From: Myxococcota bacterium
GTDB lineage: Bacteria; Myxococcota; B64-G9
NCBI GenBank assembly: GCA_022710975.1
Contig: JAKLGA010000019.1
Coordinates: 1 to 64,000, forward strand
Length of the DNA: 64,000 bases
Direction of reading: 5' to 3'
A program made the position numbers and the translations under genes. Each line of letters starts with the position of its first letter. Positions within the stretch are counted from its first letter, which is position 1. The notes under the pieces were generated by a model that was given only the letters and a program-made list of their open reading frames with translations, was not told the DNA's origin and did not search any database. Shown here piece after piece: positions 1 to 13,562 of the stretch.

Positions 1-194
1 TCGTCCTTCTGCTGCTGCTCGTCCTTCTGCTGCTGCTCGTCCTTCTGCTGCTGCTCGTCCTTCTGCTGCTGCTCGTCCTTCTGCTGCTGCTCGTCCTTCT
101 GCTGCTGTTCGTCCTTCTGCTGCTGTTCGTCCTTCTGCTGCTGTTCGTCCTTCTGCTGCTGTTCGTCCTTCTGCTGCTGCTCGTCCTTCTGCTG
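1..194. repeat. 18-bp tandem repeat encoding QQQKDE
   Basis: Ten consecutive 18-bp units (plus-strand unit tcgtccttctgctgctgc) fill bases 1-180, followed by a partial unit. They lie in frame inside the BatC-like gene and encode QQQKDE on the minus strand. The only visible variation is a synonymous c/t change that alternates GAG and GAA in adjacent copies (units around 115-170). The array may extend beyond the left edge. Confidence 0.95.
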
Positions 195-674
195 GTCCTT
201 GGACTTGTCGCCCGGCTGCTGCTTCTGCTGCTGGATGGCCCGCAGGGCCACCTCGAGGTTGTAGCGGGCGTCGTCGAAGGCCGGATCCAGCTCCAGCGCC
301 CGGCGGTAGTAGGAGATGGCGTCCTGGTAGCCCTTCTCCGCCAGGAAGGCGTTCCCGAGGTTGAAGAAGTTGCGCTTCTTGAGCTCGCGGTCCTCGCTCC
401 CCAGCGCCCGCAGGTAGGCCTCGCGCGCCTCCTTGAAGCGCCCGAGCTTGAAGAGCGCCGCCCCGCGGTTGAAGTGCACGGACGGCTCCCGCTCGACCTG
501 CGCCTCGGCGGCCTCGTAGCGCTCGAGGGCCTGCTCGTAGTGCTGCTCGCCATAGAGCTGGTTGCCCTGCTCGACGATCTCCAGCAGGCGGGAGAACGGA
601 TCGACCGCCCGGGCCGGCCCGGCGCCCAGGCAAGCGAGCAGGCCGAGCAGGACGGCCACGCGGCGGCAGCTCAT
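1..674 (-). CDS. batC: BatC-like TPR protein, 3' end outside the window
   Basis: Secreted or periplasmic TPR protein, last gene of the MoxR/Bat operon. The ATG at 674 overlaps the stop of the BatB gene in an ATGA. The product starts MSCRRVAVLLGLLACLG and has a signal peptide ending near ARA. TPR-like helices follow at about residues 30-150, with the typical pattern of NxGxAxxxxGxxxxAxxxYxxAL (for example HFNRGAALFKLGRFKEA and ARYNLEVALRA). After about residue 155 the protein becomes a Gln/Lys/Asp/Glu tract built from a QQQKDE hexapeptide that continues past base 1, so the C-terminus is unknown. BatC proteins typically combine TPRs with a charged C-terminal region. The operon position (BatA-BatB-TPR) supports the name. 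The biochemical role of Bat proteins is poorly defined; they are linked to envelope stress and aerotolerance in some bacteria. Confidence 0.8.
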   Translation of the reverse strand, partial: MSCRRVAVLLGLLACLGAGPARAVDPFSRLLEIVEQGNQLYGEQHYEQALERYEAAEAQVEREPSVHFNRGAALFKLGRFKEAREAYLRALGSEDRELKKRNFFNLGNAFLAEKGYQDAISYYRRALELDPAFDDARYNLEVALRAIQQQKQQPGDKSKDQQKDEQQQKDEQQQKDEQQQKDEQQQKDEQQQKDEQQQKDEQQQKDEQQQKDEQQQKDEQQQKD

Positions 675-1696
675 GACGACAGCCCCCCTTCGCCGCGCAC
701 CACCCGCCGCGCCGGCACCAGGGTCGCGGCCAGCAGGCACAGCAGTCCGATGAAGGCGAAGAGCTGGAACTTCTCCTCGTACACCGTCTCGATGCGGGCC
801 TCGTAGTCCGACTTCTGCATGCGGCTGAGCTCCTCGAGCACGGCCTCGAAGCCCAGGTCGCCCGCCGCGGAGTGCACGTACACGCCGCCGGTGGCGTCCG
901 CCAGGGCCCGCAGCGTCCCCTCGGCCAGCCGCGTCATGACCGTCTTGCCCTCGAAGCGCATGTAGCGGCCGTCCTCCTCGGGGATCAGCTCGCCGATCTG
1001 GGTGCCGATGCCCACCGCGTGGATCACCACGCCCAGCTTCTGCAGCGCGTCGACCTCCTGCTCGTAGCCGCCCGCGTGGTCCTCGCCGTCCGAGATGAGC
1101 ACCAGCACGCGCGAGCGCGAACCGCCCTTCGAGCCCTCGAACATCTGCCGGGCGGCCTGGAGCGCCTCCGCGATGTTCGTGCCGCCGAGCGGGATGGCAC
1201 CCGGCTCCATGGCGCGCAGGAACAGCTTGGCGGCGGCGTAGTCCGAGGTCAGCGGGCACTGCACGAAGGCCGCCCCGGAGAAGGCCACCAGCCCGATGCG
1301 ATCGCCCTGGAGCTTGTCGATCAGCCCGCTCACCTCCATCCTGGCGCGTTTCAGCCGGTTGATGCCGCGGGTGGTGGTCACGTCGCGGGCCAGCATGCTC
1401 TTGGAGGTGTCCAGCGCCACCACGACGTCCACGCCCCGGCGCTTGACCAGGGTCGAGTGGGTCCCGAACTGGGGACGGGCCAGCGCCACGATGATCATGG
1501 TCAAGCTGAGGACGAGCAGGGTGAACCGCAGGATCTCCCGCTCCAGCGAGCGCTCGGGCACCAGCCGGCCGATCGTCTCCGGGGAGATGGCCGCCCGCCC
1601 CGCGCGCCAGCGCCGGCGCAGCGCGACCACGCCGCCGGCCACCACCAGGGGCAGCACCCAGAGCCAGTAGAAGTACTCGGCGGCGGCGAACCTCAT
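671..1696 (-). CDS. batB: BatB-type von Willebrand factor A membrane protein
   Basis: A 341-residue inner-membrane protein with an external VWA domain. Two N-terminal hydrophobic segments (about 8-28 and 56-75) precede the characteristic LARPQFG motif. The VWA domain begins at VVVALDTSKSM, which contains the DxSxS MIDAS metal site, and continues through the GRIGLVAFSG-like strand and the VLVLISDGEDH motif. A C-terminal membrane segment (about 308-328, FQLFAFIGLLCLLAATLV) follows. ATG at 1696 is chosen because MRFAAAEYFYWLW is the usual BatA/B start and lies 8 bp after the upstream BatA stop. The stop overlaps the TPR gene by 4 bp. It probably acts with the neighbouring BatA as a paired metal-dependent scaffold; partners are inferred from operon context only. 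Confidence 0.88.
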   Translation of the reverse strand: MRFAAAEYFYWLWVLPLVVAGGVVALRRRWRAGRAAISPETIGRLVPERSLEREILRFTLLVLSLTMIIVALARPQFGTHSTLVKRRGVDVVVALDTSKSMLARDVTTTRGINRLKRARMEVSGLIDKLQGDRIGLVAFSGAAFVQCPLTSDYAAAKLFLRAMEPGAIPLGGTNIAEALQAARQMFEGSKGGSRSRVLVLISDGEDHAGGYEQEVDALQKLGVVIHAVGIGTQIGELIPEEDGRYMRFEGKTVMTRLAEGTLRALADATGGVYVHSAAGDLGFEAVLEELSRMQKSDYEARIETVYEEKFQLFAFIGLLCLLAATLVPARRVVRGEGGLSS

Positions 1697-1704
1697 CGCA
1701 CCCC

Positions 1705-2973
1705 TCACGGAAAACGCCGGTAGAGCGTCCAGCCCAGGGCCAGCTCGAGCAGCAGGGCCAGCAGCGCCGGCAACAACAGGAGCTGGAACACCTCGGTGTG
1801 CCGGGTGAACCGGCCCGGATCCATCAGCCGCGTCTTCTCCATCTGATCGAGGATGTCCTGGAAGTCCTCCTCCAGGGCCTTCTGGTCCACCGAGCGGTAG
1901 AACTTGCCCTTGGCGAGCCGGGCGATGTTCTGCAGCAGCTCCGGGTTGGTGCGGATCTCCACGTTGCGGTACTGCATGCGGCCGAACAGGTTCGGCCCCA
2001 CCGGGAAGGGCACCAGGCCGCCCTTGCCCACCAGGATGGGGAAGATGCGGATGTCCTGCTGGGCGGCGATCTCGGCGGCCTGCAGCGGCGCGATCTTGCT
2101 GGCGTTGTCGTCCCCGTCGGTCAACAGGATGACCACCTTGCTCTTGGCCTCGGACTCCCGCAGCCGGTTGACCGAGACCATGATCGCGTTGCCGATGGCG
2201 GTGCCGTCCTCGACCACGCCGGTCTTCACCGAGGAGAGCACCGACTGCAGGATCGAGTAGTCCAGGGTGAGCGGGGTCTGGGTGTAGGCCTCGGAGGCGA
2301 ACACCACCAGCCCCAGGCGGTCGTCCTGGCGCTGCTCGATGAAGCGGGCGATGACGCTCTTGGCCCCGTCGATGCGCGCCAGCTTCTTGTCCGGGCTGTC
2401 CGGAGGGGCGAAGTCCACCGCGTTCATGCTGGTGGACACGTCCAGGGTGATGACGATGTCCATGCCCTCGGCGAACACGTCCGCCTCGGTGGTGGCCACC
2501 TGGGGGCGGGCCACCGCCACGATCAGCGCGGCCAGGGCCAGGAAGCGGAGCAGCGGCACGAGGTAGCGCAGCACGCCCGGCCGCCCCCAGGCGACCTGCC
2601 TGAGCGGCGCCACGCTGGACAGCAGCATGACCGGCTGCACGCGCCGCTGCAGCCACACCCCCAGCAGCGCCAGCACCGGCACGGCGCCCAGCAGGACCAG
2701 CCCGCCCAGGAAGAGCGGGTGCTCGAGGGGCGGGGTGTCGCTGCCGAGCAGGGCGAAGCCGCAGGCCCCGGCGCCGGCCAGGACCGCGGGCGCGCAGAGC
2801 ACCAGCAGCCCGGCCTGGACGCGGCGCACGAACTCGGGCGCGTGCCAGCCGCCCGCCGAGGGCAGGCTGCGCCGGCGCTCGGCCAGCACCAGCACCAGCA
2901 GGGCCAGCGGCAGGGCCACCAGCAGCGCCAGGCCCGCCTGGGCGGCGAAGGCGAACTCCAGCGAGGTGTTCAC
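1705..2973 (-). CDS. batA: BatA-type von Willebrand factor A membrane protein
   Basis: A 422-residue VWA membrane protein, longer than most BatA proteins because of about 90 extra N-terminal residues with additional hydrophobic segments. The typical core follows: LLRFLALAALIVAVARPQ membrane segment, then IVITLDVSTSM with an intact DxSxS MIDAS site, GLVVFASEAYTQTPLTLD, and the VVILLTDGDDN motif. A C-terminal hydrophobic helix (FQLLLLPALLALLLELAL) closes the protein. The start is GTG at 2973, overlapping the upstream stop as GTGA; translational coupling is therefore likely. The pairing of two VWA proteins after MoxR and DUF58 is the classic Bat layout. Confidence 0.86.
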   Translation of the reverse strand: MNTSLEFAFAAQAGLALLVALPLALLVLVLAERRRSLPSAGGWHAPEFVRRVQAGLLVLCAPAVLAGAGACGFALLGSDTPPLEHPLFLGGLVLLGAVPVLALLGVWLQRRVQPVMLLSSVAPLRQVAWGRPGVLRYLVPLLRFLALAALIVAVARPQVATTEADVFAEGMDIVITLDVSTSMNAVDFAPPDSPDKKLARIDGAKSVIARFIEQRQDDRLGLVVFASEAYTQTPLTLDYSILQSVLSSVKTGVVEDGTAIGNAIMVSVNRLRESEAKSKVVILLTDGDDNASKIAPLQAAEIAAQQDIRIFPILVGKGGLVPFPVGPNLFGRMQYRNVEIRTNPELLQNIARLAKGKFYRSVDQKALEEDFQDILDQMEKTRLMDPGRFTRHTEVFQLLLLPALLALLLELALGWTLYRRFP

Positions 2974-3971
2974 GCGGGCGCCCCCTCCGCGGCCGGCTCC
3001 GGGCGCACGCGGGTGGCCTCGATGAGCTGGAAGGCGGTGTTGATGGCGCTCGAGCACTCCGCGTCCCCGGGCTGCAGCCGGGCGAACTTGACCAGGTCCG
3101 CCTCCTCGAGCAGCCTGGACAGGCTGGCCAGATCGAGCCCCGGCGCGATCCGGTCGCGCAGCTCCTCGCTGAGCTCGCGCGTGGTCAGATCGAGGGCGAA
3201 GAAGCCGTAGCGGTTGCCGAGGTACTCGCGCACCGCCTCCGACACCCGCACGAAGAACTCGTGCTGCTTGCCCTGGCGCAGCAGATCGTCCGCCACCACG
3301 GCCTGCAGCTTCTGCAGCGCGATCTCGTGGGCCAGGCGCGGGGGCGGCAGCTCCTCCAGCAGCTCCTCGGCGCGCCCGTGAGGCCGGAGGCGCCACACCG
3401 CCAGGGCCAGGCCCGCGAACAGCAGCAGCAGGCCGGCCCAGACCAGCAGGCGGAAGTCCGGCACCCGGACCGGCACCGGGCCGGCGATGTCACGGGGGGT
3501 GGGCTGGTCGACGCCCTCCAGCACGCTCACCACCTTGATCGGCAGGGGCGGCAGCTCCAGGGGCTCGCCCGCGCCGCCGTCGGCGTCGCGCGGCACGAGC
3601 CGGAGCGCCGGCACCTGGAGCTGGCCGAGCTGCTCGAAGGCCGCCAGCTTGAGCTCGATCCACTGGACGGTGTGGCCGCCCACCCGCTCGCTGCGCTCCT
3701 CGCGGCCGAGCTCGACGAAGGCGCCGAGCTCCGGGTCGGGCTCGAGGTGGAGCGACTGGCCCTCGGCCCCGCGCACCTGGATGCGCACGGTGAAGGGCTC
3801 TCCCAGGCGCACCTCCTGGCGATCGGCCTGGACGGTGGCGCCCGCGGCGGGCGCCTCGGCGGCCGGCACGCCCGCGTCGGGCGGGGCCGGGGCGGCGGGC
3901 TGGCCGGAGGCGGCCCCCGCCGAGAGCACCGCGATCGCGGCCAGGGCCGCGCTGAGGGAGCGCCGGGTCAT
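2970..3971 (-). CDS. BatD-like secreted, membrane-anchored protein
   Basis: A 333-residue protein with a signal peptide (MTRRSLSAALAAIAVLSAG, cleavage near ASG-QP), a Pro/Ala-rich linker, and a beta-rich domain (about 45-150) that starts VQADRQEVRLGEPFTVRIQV, typical of BatD-type oxygen-tolerance proteins. One membrane helix lies at about 175-195 (LLVWAGLLLLFAGLALAVW). A cytoplasmic helical domain follows with a YLGNRYGFFALDLTTREL segment that resembles the C-terminal part of DUF4381/BatD relatives. Start and stop overlap both neighbours by 4 bp (ATGA upstream, GTGA downstream), so it is one operon with the DUF58 and VWA genes. The family assignment rests on fold pattern and context. Confidence 0.72.
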   Translation of the reverse strand: MTRRSLSAALAAIAVLSAGAASGQPAAPAPPDAGVPAAEAPAAGATVQADRQEVRLGEPFTVRIQVRGAEGQSLHLEPDPELGAFVELGREERSERVGGHTVQWIELKLAAFEQLGQLQVPALRLVPRDADGGAGEPLELPPLPIKVVSVLEGVDQPTPRDIAGPVPVRVPDFRLLVWAGLLLLFAGLALAVWRLRPHGRAEELLEELPPPRLAHEIALQKLQAVVADDLLRQGKQHEFFVRVSEAVREYLGNRYGFFALDLTTRELSEELRDRIAPGLDLASLSRLLEEADLVKFARLQPGDAECSSAINTAFQLIEATRVRPEPAAEGAPA

Positions 3972-4849
3972 CGCGCCATCCGGGCCGCCCGCCGCTTGAA
4001 GAACAGCAGCAGCGGGCGGACGTAGTCGCCCTGGGTGGACAGCTCCACCGCGTCGATCTTCAGACGTTTGAACTGCCTGCGCTGCTCTTGCCAGGTCCGC
4101 TCCACCTGCTCGGCGTACTCCCGGCGGGCGTGGGCGGAGCCGGTGTCGAACAGCATCAACTCGCCCGTCTCGGCGTCCTGGAAGGCCGCCAGGCCGAGGT
4201 CGGGCAGCGCGGCCTCCAGCGGATCGCGCAGCACCACTGGCACCAGATCGTGCCGCCGGTTGGCCACCTTGAGGGCCGCCTCGTAGCCCTCGGCCATGAA
4301 GTCGGACACCAGGAAGGCGACCGTCTTGCGCTTGGTCACCCGGGCCAGGAACTCGAGCACGCCCTGGATGTTCGTGCCGCGGTGCTCCGGCCGGAAGGCC
4401 AGCACCTCGCTGATCACCCGCAGCACGTGCTTGGCGCCCTTCTTGGGCGGCACGAACTTCTCCACGCGATCGGTGAACATGATCAGCCCGACGCGGTCGT
4501 TGTTCTTGATGGCGGAGAAGGCCAGCAGCGCGCTCAGCTCGGCCGCCAGCTCCGACTTGAGCCGCTCGCGGGTGCCGAAGGCCTGCGAGCCCGAGGCGTC
4601 CACCAGCAGCATCACGGTCAGCTCGCGCTCCTCGATGAACTGCTTGACGTACAGGTCGTTCATGCGCGCGGTCACGTTCCAGTCGACCACGCGGATGTCG
4701 TCGCCGGGCTGGTAGGGCCGCACCTCGTCGAACACCATGCCGCGGCCCTTGAACACGGAGTGGTACTGGCCGGCCAGGACGTCGTTGACCGTCCGGTTCG
4801 TGGTGATCTCGATCTTGCGGATCTTCTTGATCAGCTCACGGGTGAGCAT
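3968..4849 (-). CDS. DUF58 domain protein of the MoxR operon
   Basis: A 293-residue cytoplasmic protein. The DUF58 signature is clear: an N-terminal helix (LIKKIRKIEITTNR), GQYHSVFKGRGMVFDEVRPY, then YQPGDDIRVVDWNVTAR. A VWA-like fold follows with MLLVDASGSQAFG, which retains a DxSxS site, and DRVGLIMFTD. No membrane helix is visible. ATG at 4849 begins MLTRELIKK. The stop overlaps the BatD-like gene by 4 bp. DUF58 proteins are almost always encoded next to MoxR ATPases, which are proposed to act as chaperones inserting metal or assembling complexes; that role is family knowledge, not visible here. Confidence 0.88.
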   Translation of the reverse strand: MLTRELIKKIRKIEITTNRTVNDVLAGQYHSVFKGRGMVFDEVRPYQPGDDIRVVDWNVTARMNDLYVKQFIEERELTVMLLVDASGSQAFGTRERLKSELAAELSALLAFSAIKNNDRVGLIMFTDRVEKFVPPKKGAKHVLRVISEVLAFRPEHRGTNIQGVLEFLARVTKRKTVAFLVSDFMAEGYEAALKVANRRHDLVPVVLRDPLEAALPDLGLAAFQDAETGELMLFDTGSAHARREYAEQVERTWQEQRRQFKRLKIDAVELSTQGDYVRPLLLFFKRRAARMAR

Positions 4850-4865
4850 GGGACCGCCCGATTCG

Positions 4866-4924
4866 AGTGCCTGGTGCCAGGTGCCTGGTGTCTGGTTCCT
4901 TGTTCCTGGTTCCTGGTTCCTGGA
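4866..4924. repeat. degenerate CCTGGT/TTCCTGG repeat in an operon gap
   Basis: The gap between the MoxR and DUF58 genes holds short imperfect repeats: cctggtgccaggtgcctgg, then tggttcct units repeated three times with small variation. It is the only spacer of appreciable length in an otherwise tightly overlapped operon. The plus strand could fold into small CCTGG/CCAGG hairpins. Confidence 0.7.
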
Positions 4925-4932
4925 CGCTGGCC

Positions 4933-5922
<990 letters not shown>

Positions 5923-5944
5923 GGGGCCTCCCTTGATTCGCCCG

Positions 5945-5959
5945 TGGTACTACCACGCC
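5945..5959. promoter_or_regulatory. perfect palindrome between divergent operons
   Basis: CGTGGTA-C-TACCACG is a 15-bp perfect inverted repeat with a one-base centre, 23 bp upstream of the MoxR start and between two divergent operons. Reading the minus strand, a TTGTCA box lies just upstream with the palindrome at about the expected position of a -10 element, so it could be an operator overlapping the moxR promoter. No regulator can be named. Confidence 0.45.
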
Positions 5960-6015
5960 CGCAGGCGCGTTGACAACCATCCGCCCGTCCGGGGCCATTC
6001 CCTGCCCGGGCCGGA

Positions 6016-6044
6016 TTGACAAGGCCGCCCGGATGGCTTAGAAA
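6016..6044 (+). promoter_or_regulatory. candidate sigma-70 promoter for the DUF1844 operon
   Basis: TTGACA (6016-6021), a 17-bp spacer, and TAGAAA (6039-6044) form a good sigma-70-type promoter 45 bp upstream of the ATG at 6089, in the gap between divergent operons. Confidence 0.55.
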
Positions 6045-6088
6045 CCACCCTCGGCCGGCGTTCGCCGGCCTCCAGGAGGTTCGCGAGC

Positions 6089-6292
6089 ATGGCCAAGGAA
6101 GAACGGCTGTTCGACAAGCGGGTCGTGGAGCGCAACATCAAGGCCGGGGTCGTCACCCGCGAGGAGCACCAGAAGCACTTGAAGGCGCTGAAGGATCTGA
6201 CCGAGCAGTCGGCCAAGCTGGAGTCCGAGCTGAACGTGCTGGGCCGGGACCTGCCGACCCGCAACATCGGCAACGAGGAAGAGGAGCTTTGA
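6089..6292 (+). CDS. small conserved-looking charged protein
   Basis: A 67-residue, highly charged, largely helical protein (MAKEERLFDKRVVERNIKAG...). It has no signal peptide or Cys. A strong ribosome-binding site (aggagg, 6073-6078) precedes the ATG and a good promoter lies upstream, so it is a real gene. Its stop overlaps the TTG start of the DUF1844 gene (TTGA). The helical region VTREEHQKHLKALKDLTEQ and an acidic tail may mediate protein binding. Function unknown; coupling suggests it works with the DUF1844 protein. Confidence 0.75.
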   Translation: MAKEERLFDKRVVERNIKAGVVTREEHQKHLKALKDLTEQSAKLESELNVLGRDLPTRNIGNEEEEL

Positions 6293-6624
6293 GCCCGCCG
6301 GACGAGCAGGCCGGAGCGCCCCCTGCCGGGGCGCCTCCAGCCGGGACGCCCCCGCCGGCCGGGACGCCTCCCGAGGTGGACTTCACCGCCTTCCTGCTGT
6401 CGCTGTCCCAGACCGCGCTCCAGCAGCTCGGCTGCACGGGTGGCCCCGGCAAGGCCCTGGCGGAGCCCAACCTGGTGCTGGCCCAGCACACCATCGATCT
6501 GCTGGCCATGCTGCAGGTGAAGACCCAGGGCAACCTCACGACCATCGAAGAGAAGCTGCTCGCCAGCCTCCTGTACGACCTGCGCATGCGCTACGTCGAG
6601 TGCGCCCAGGCCTCGCACAAGTGA
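6289..6624 (+). CDS. DUF1844 domain protein
   Basis: A 111-residue protein with a short Pro/Ala/Gly-rich N-terminus and then the DUF1844 signature: FTAFLLSLSQTALQQLG, NLVLAQHTIDLLAMLQ, KTQGNLTTIEEKLL and LLYDLRMRYVE. TTG at 6289 is chosen because it overlaps the upstream TGA as TTGA, follows a GAAGAGGAG site, and removes a low-complexity extension in another gene. It overlaps the next gene by 4 bp (GTGA). DUF1844 is widespread in Myxococcota, Acidobacteria and Chlamydia-related groups; no biochemical function is established. Confidence 0.85.
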   Translation: MSPPDEQAGAPPAGAPPAGTPPPAGTPPEVDFTAFLLSLSQTALQQLGCTGGPGKALAEPNLVLAQHTIDLLAMLQVKTQGNLTTIEEKLLASLLYDLRMRYVECAQASHK

Positions 6625-7697
6625 ACCGCCCGCCCGCGGCGTCCGCGCTGGTTTGCATGGCGCTCGCGGCCCTGGCCCCGGCCGGATGCGAGCGGCCCGC
6701 CGTCGAGGCCTTCCCCGCGCCCGCCCCCGGCCCCGAGCCGGCGCCCAGGCCGGACGGGCTCCGGCTGCCGGCCTTCGAGGAGCTGTACCGCCAGACGAGC
6801 CCGGCCGTGGTCAACGTGCTGGCGCGGCAGGCCATGCCCTTCCTGGAGGCCGACCGGCCGGGCTACCCCGCGGTGCACGGCATGGGCTCCGGGTTCCTGC
6901 TCGACGGCCAGGGCCACCTGGTGACCAGCGCCAGCGTGGTCCAGGACGCCGAGGAGATCCTGGTGGTGCTGCCCACCGGCCGCGAGCTCCGGGCGCGGCT
7001 CGTCGCGCTGGACGCGGGCACCGACCTGGCCGTGCTGCGCGCCGACCTGCCGCCGGGCGCGCCGCCCTTGCCCGCGCCACCGCCGCTCGAGCGCGCCGGG
7101 AGCCCGCGCTCCGGGGACTGGGTGGTGGCCATCGGCTACCCCTACGGCCTGGGCCACACGCTCACCGCCGGGGTGGTCAGCGCCGTGCTGAGCCCGGCCG
7201 AGACCCAGGCCGGGCACGGGCTGGTGCTCACCGACGCCGCGGTGAACCCGGGCTGCAACGGCGGGCCGCTGATCGACGAGCGCGGGCGGGTGGTGGGGGT
7301 GCTGCACCTGCCCGGGCAGGAGGAGGACGGGCTGGGCCGGGCCATCCCGATGCGGGACGCCTGGCCCATCCTCGAGGAGCTGCGCGCGGGCCGCGTCCCC
7401 AGGCGCGCCTGGCTGGGCGTGCGCACGCAGTTCGTCAGCCACGAGCTGGCGCGCACCTTCGGCCTGCCCGCCGCCCAGGGCGCGCTGGTCAGCCAGGTGG
7501 AGCCCGGCTCACCCGCCGCGCGGGCAGGGCTGCGCAAGGGCGATGTGCTGGTGCGGCTCGGGCCCTGGCCGGTCGAGGACCCCGAGGCCCTGGTCGAGGC
7601 CCTGCGCCGCAGCCGGCCGGGGACGCCCGTGAAGGCCGAGCTCCTCCGGGAAGGCAAGCCGCTCTCGCTGACCGTCACCCCGCGGCCGGAGCCCTGA
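6621..7697 (+). CDS. HtrA/DegP-like lipoprotein lacking catalytic His and Ser
   Basis: A 358-residue trypsin-fold plus PDZ protein. The start is GTG at 6621 (GTGA overlap). The N-terminus has a lipoprotein-like signal ending LAPAGC (Cys23). The protease domain follows: GSGFLLDGQGHLVTSASVV, where HtrA proteins have VTNNHVV, so the catalytic His position is Ser105; Asp135 (TDLAVLR) is kept; NPGCNGGPLID replaces NPGNSGGPL, so the catalytic Ser position is Asn213. The PDZ domain (about 265-355) is intact, with RRAWLGVRTQ and GSPAARAGLRKGDVLVRL. It should bind peptides but not hydrolyse them, if the alignment is right. Third gene of an operon with the DUF1844 protein. It could be a chaperone or scaffold of periplasmic quality control. 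Confidence 0.88.
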   Translation: MNRPPAASALVCMALAALAPAGCERPAVEAFPAPAPGPEPAPRPDGLRLPAFEELYRQTSPAVVNVLARQAMPFLEADRPGYPAVHGMGSGFLLDGQGHLVTSASVVQDAEEILVVLPTGRELRARLVALDAGTDLAVLRADLPPGAPPLPAPPPLERAGSPRSGDWVVAIGYPYGLGHTLTAGVVSAVLSPAETQAGHGLVLTDAAVNPGCNGGPLIDERGRVVGVLHLPGQEEDGLGRAIPMRDAWPILEELRAGRVPRRAWLGVRTQFVSHELARTFGLPAAQGALVSQVEPGSPAARAGLRKGDVLVRLGPWPVEDPEALVEALRRSRPGTPVKAELLREGKPLSLTVTPRPEP

Positions 7698-8049
7698 AAA
7701 GAACCTTCTCTGAGGGTAGCGTCGAGCGACTGCGCAATAGGCCTCCGGCGTACGACCTTCCCCGATGTGACCGTCCGTCGACCTCAGGCTGGGCCTGGGA
7801 GCCGCACGCTCAACTCGAGTCACGAGCGCGATCCCGCGGCGGCTTCCCCTGTTTCCAGTCCAGGAGGCCGCCCGCGTGGCCGCCGCTGCGAGCAACCATG
7901 CTCAGCTGACGCGTGCGGCCAGGAGAGCAATCGAAGGACGAGGGACGGCCACATCAGACTCAACTGAAAGCCGGAGGCCCCATGGAGGGCCTCTCCACGC
8001 CACCCTCGAGGAAGGTTCTCCTGTCCTGTCGATCCGGATGGGCCGTGAG
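7698..8049. other. 352-bp convergent intergenic region
   Basis: No open frame with a plausible start and ribosome-binding site, no tRNA and no promoter were recognised. The region lies between two convergent genes. The only structured element seen is the hairpin at 7974-7993. Confidence 0.6.
7974..7993. terminator. weak hairpin between convergent genes
   Basis: GAGGCCC-CATGGA-GGGCCTC gives a 7-bp stem with a 6-nt loop. No clear U-run follows on either strand (minus-strand downstream is CGGCTTTCAG), so a terminator role is only suggested by the convergent position. Confidence 0.3.
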
Positions 8050-13470
<5,421 letters not shown>

Positions 13471-13488
13471 GGCAGGACCTCCCATAGA

Positions 13489-13508
13489 GTGCAGCCAGAG
13501 GACTGCAC
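13489..13508. promoter_or_regulatory. hairpin between the two giant paralogs
   Basis: GTGCAG-CCAGAGGA-CTGCAC is a 6-bp perfect stem in the 92-bp gap upstream of paralog 1. On the minus strand a GAATATGGTA stretch lies about 20 bp upstream and may be a -10 element. It may be a 5' UTR hairpin of paralog 1 or the weak terminator of paralog 2. Confidence 0.3.
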
Positions 13509-13562
13509 CCCGGAGGCTACCATATTCGGGGCAGGAGGCGGAACCACAGGCAGGTCGAGGTT

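Noticed and set aside
1-194. Possible CRISPR array
   Set aside because: The repeats are contiguous with no spacers and encode QQQKDE in frame.
474-806. 110-codon open frame on the plus strand
   Set aside because: It is antisense to the BatC- and BatB-like genes and has no domain or ribosome-binding site.
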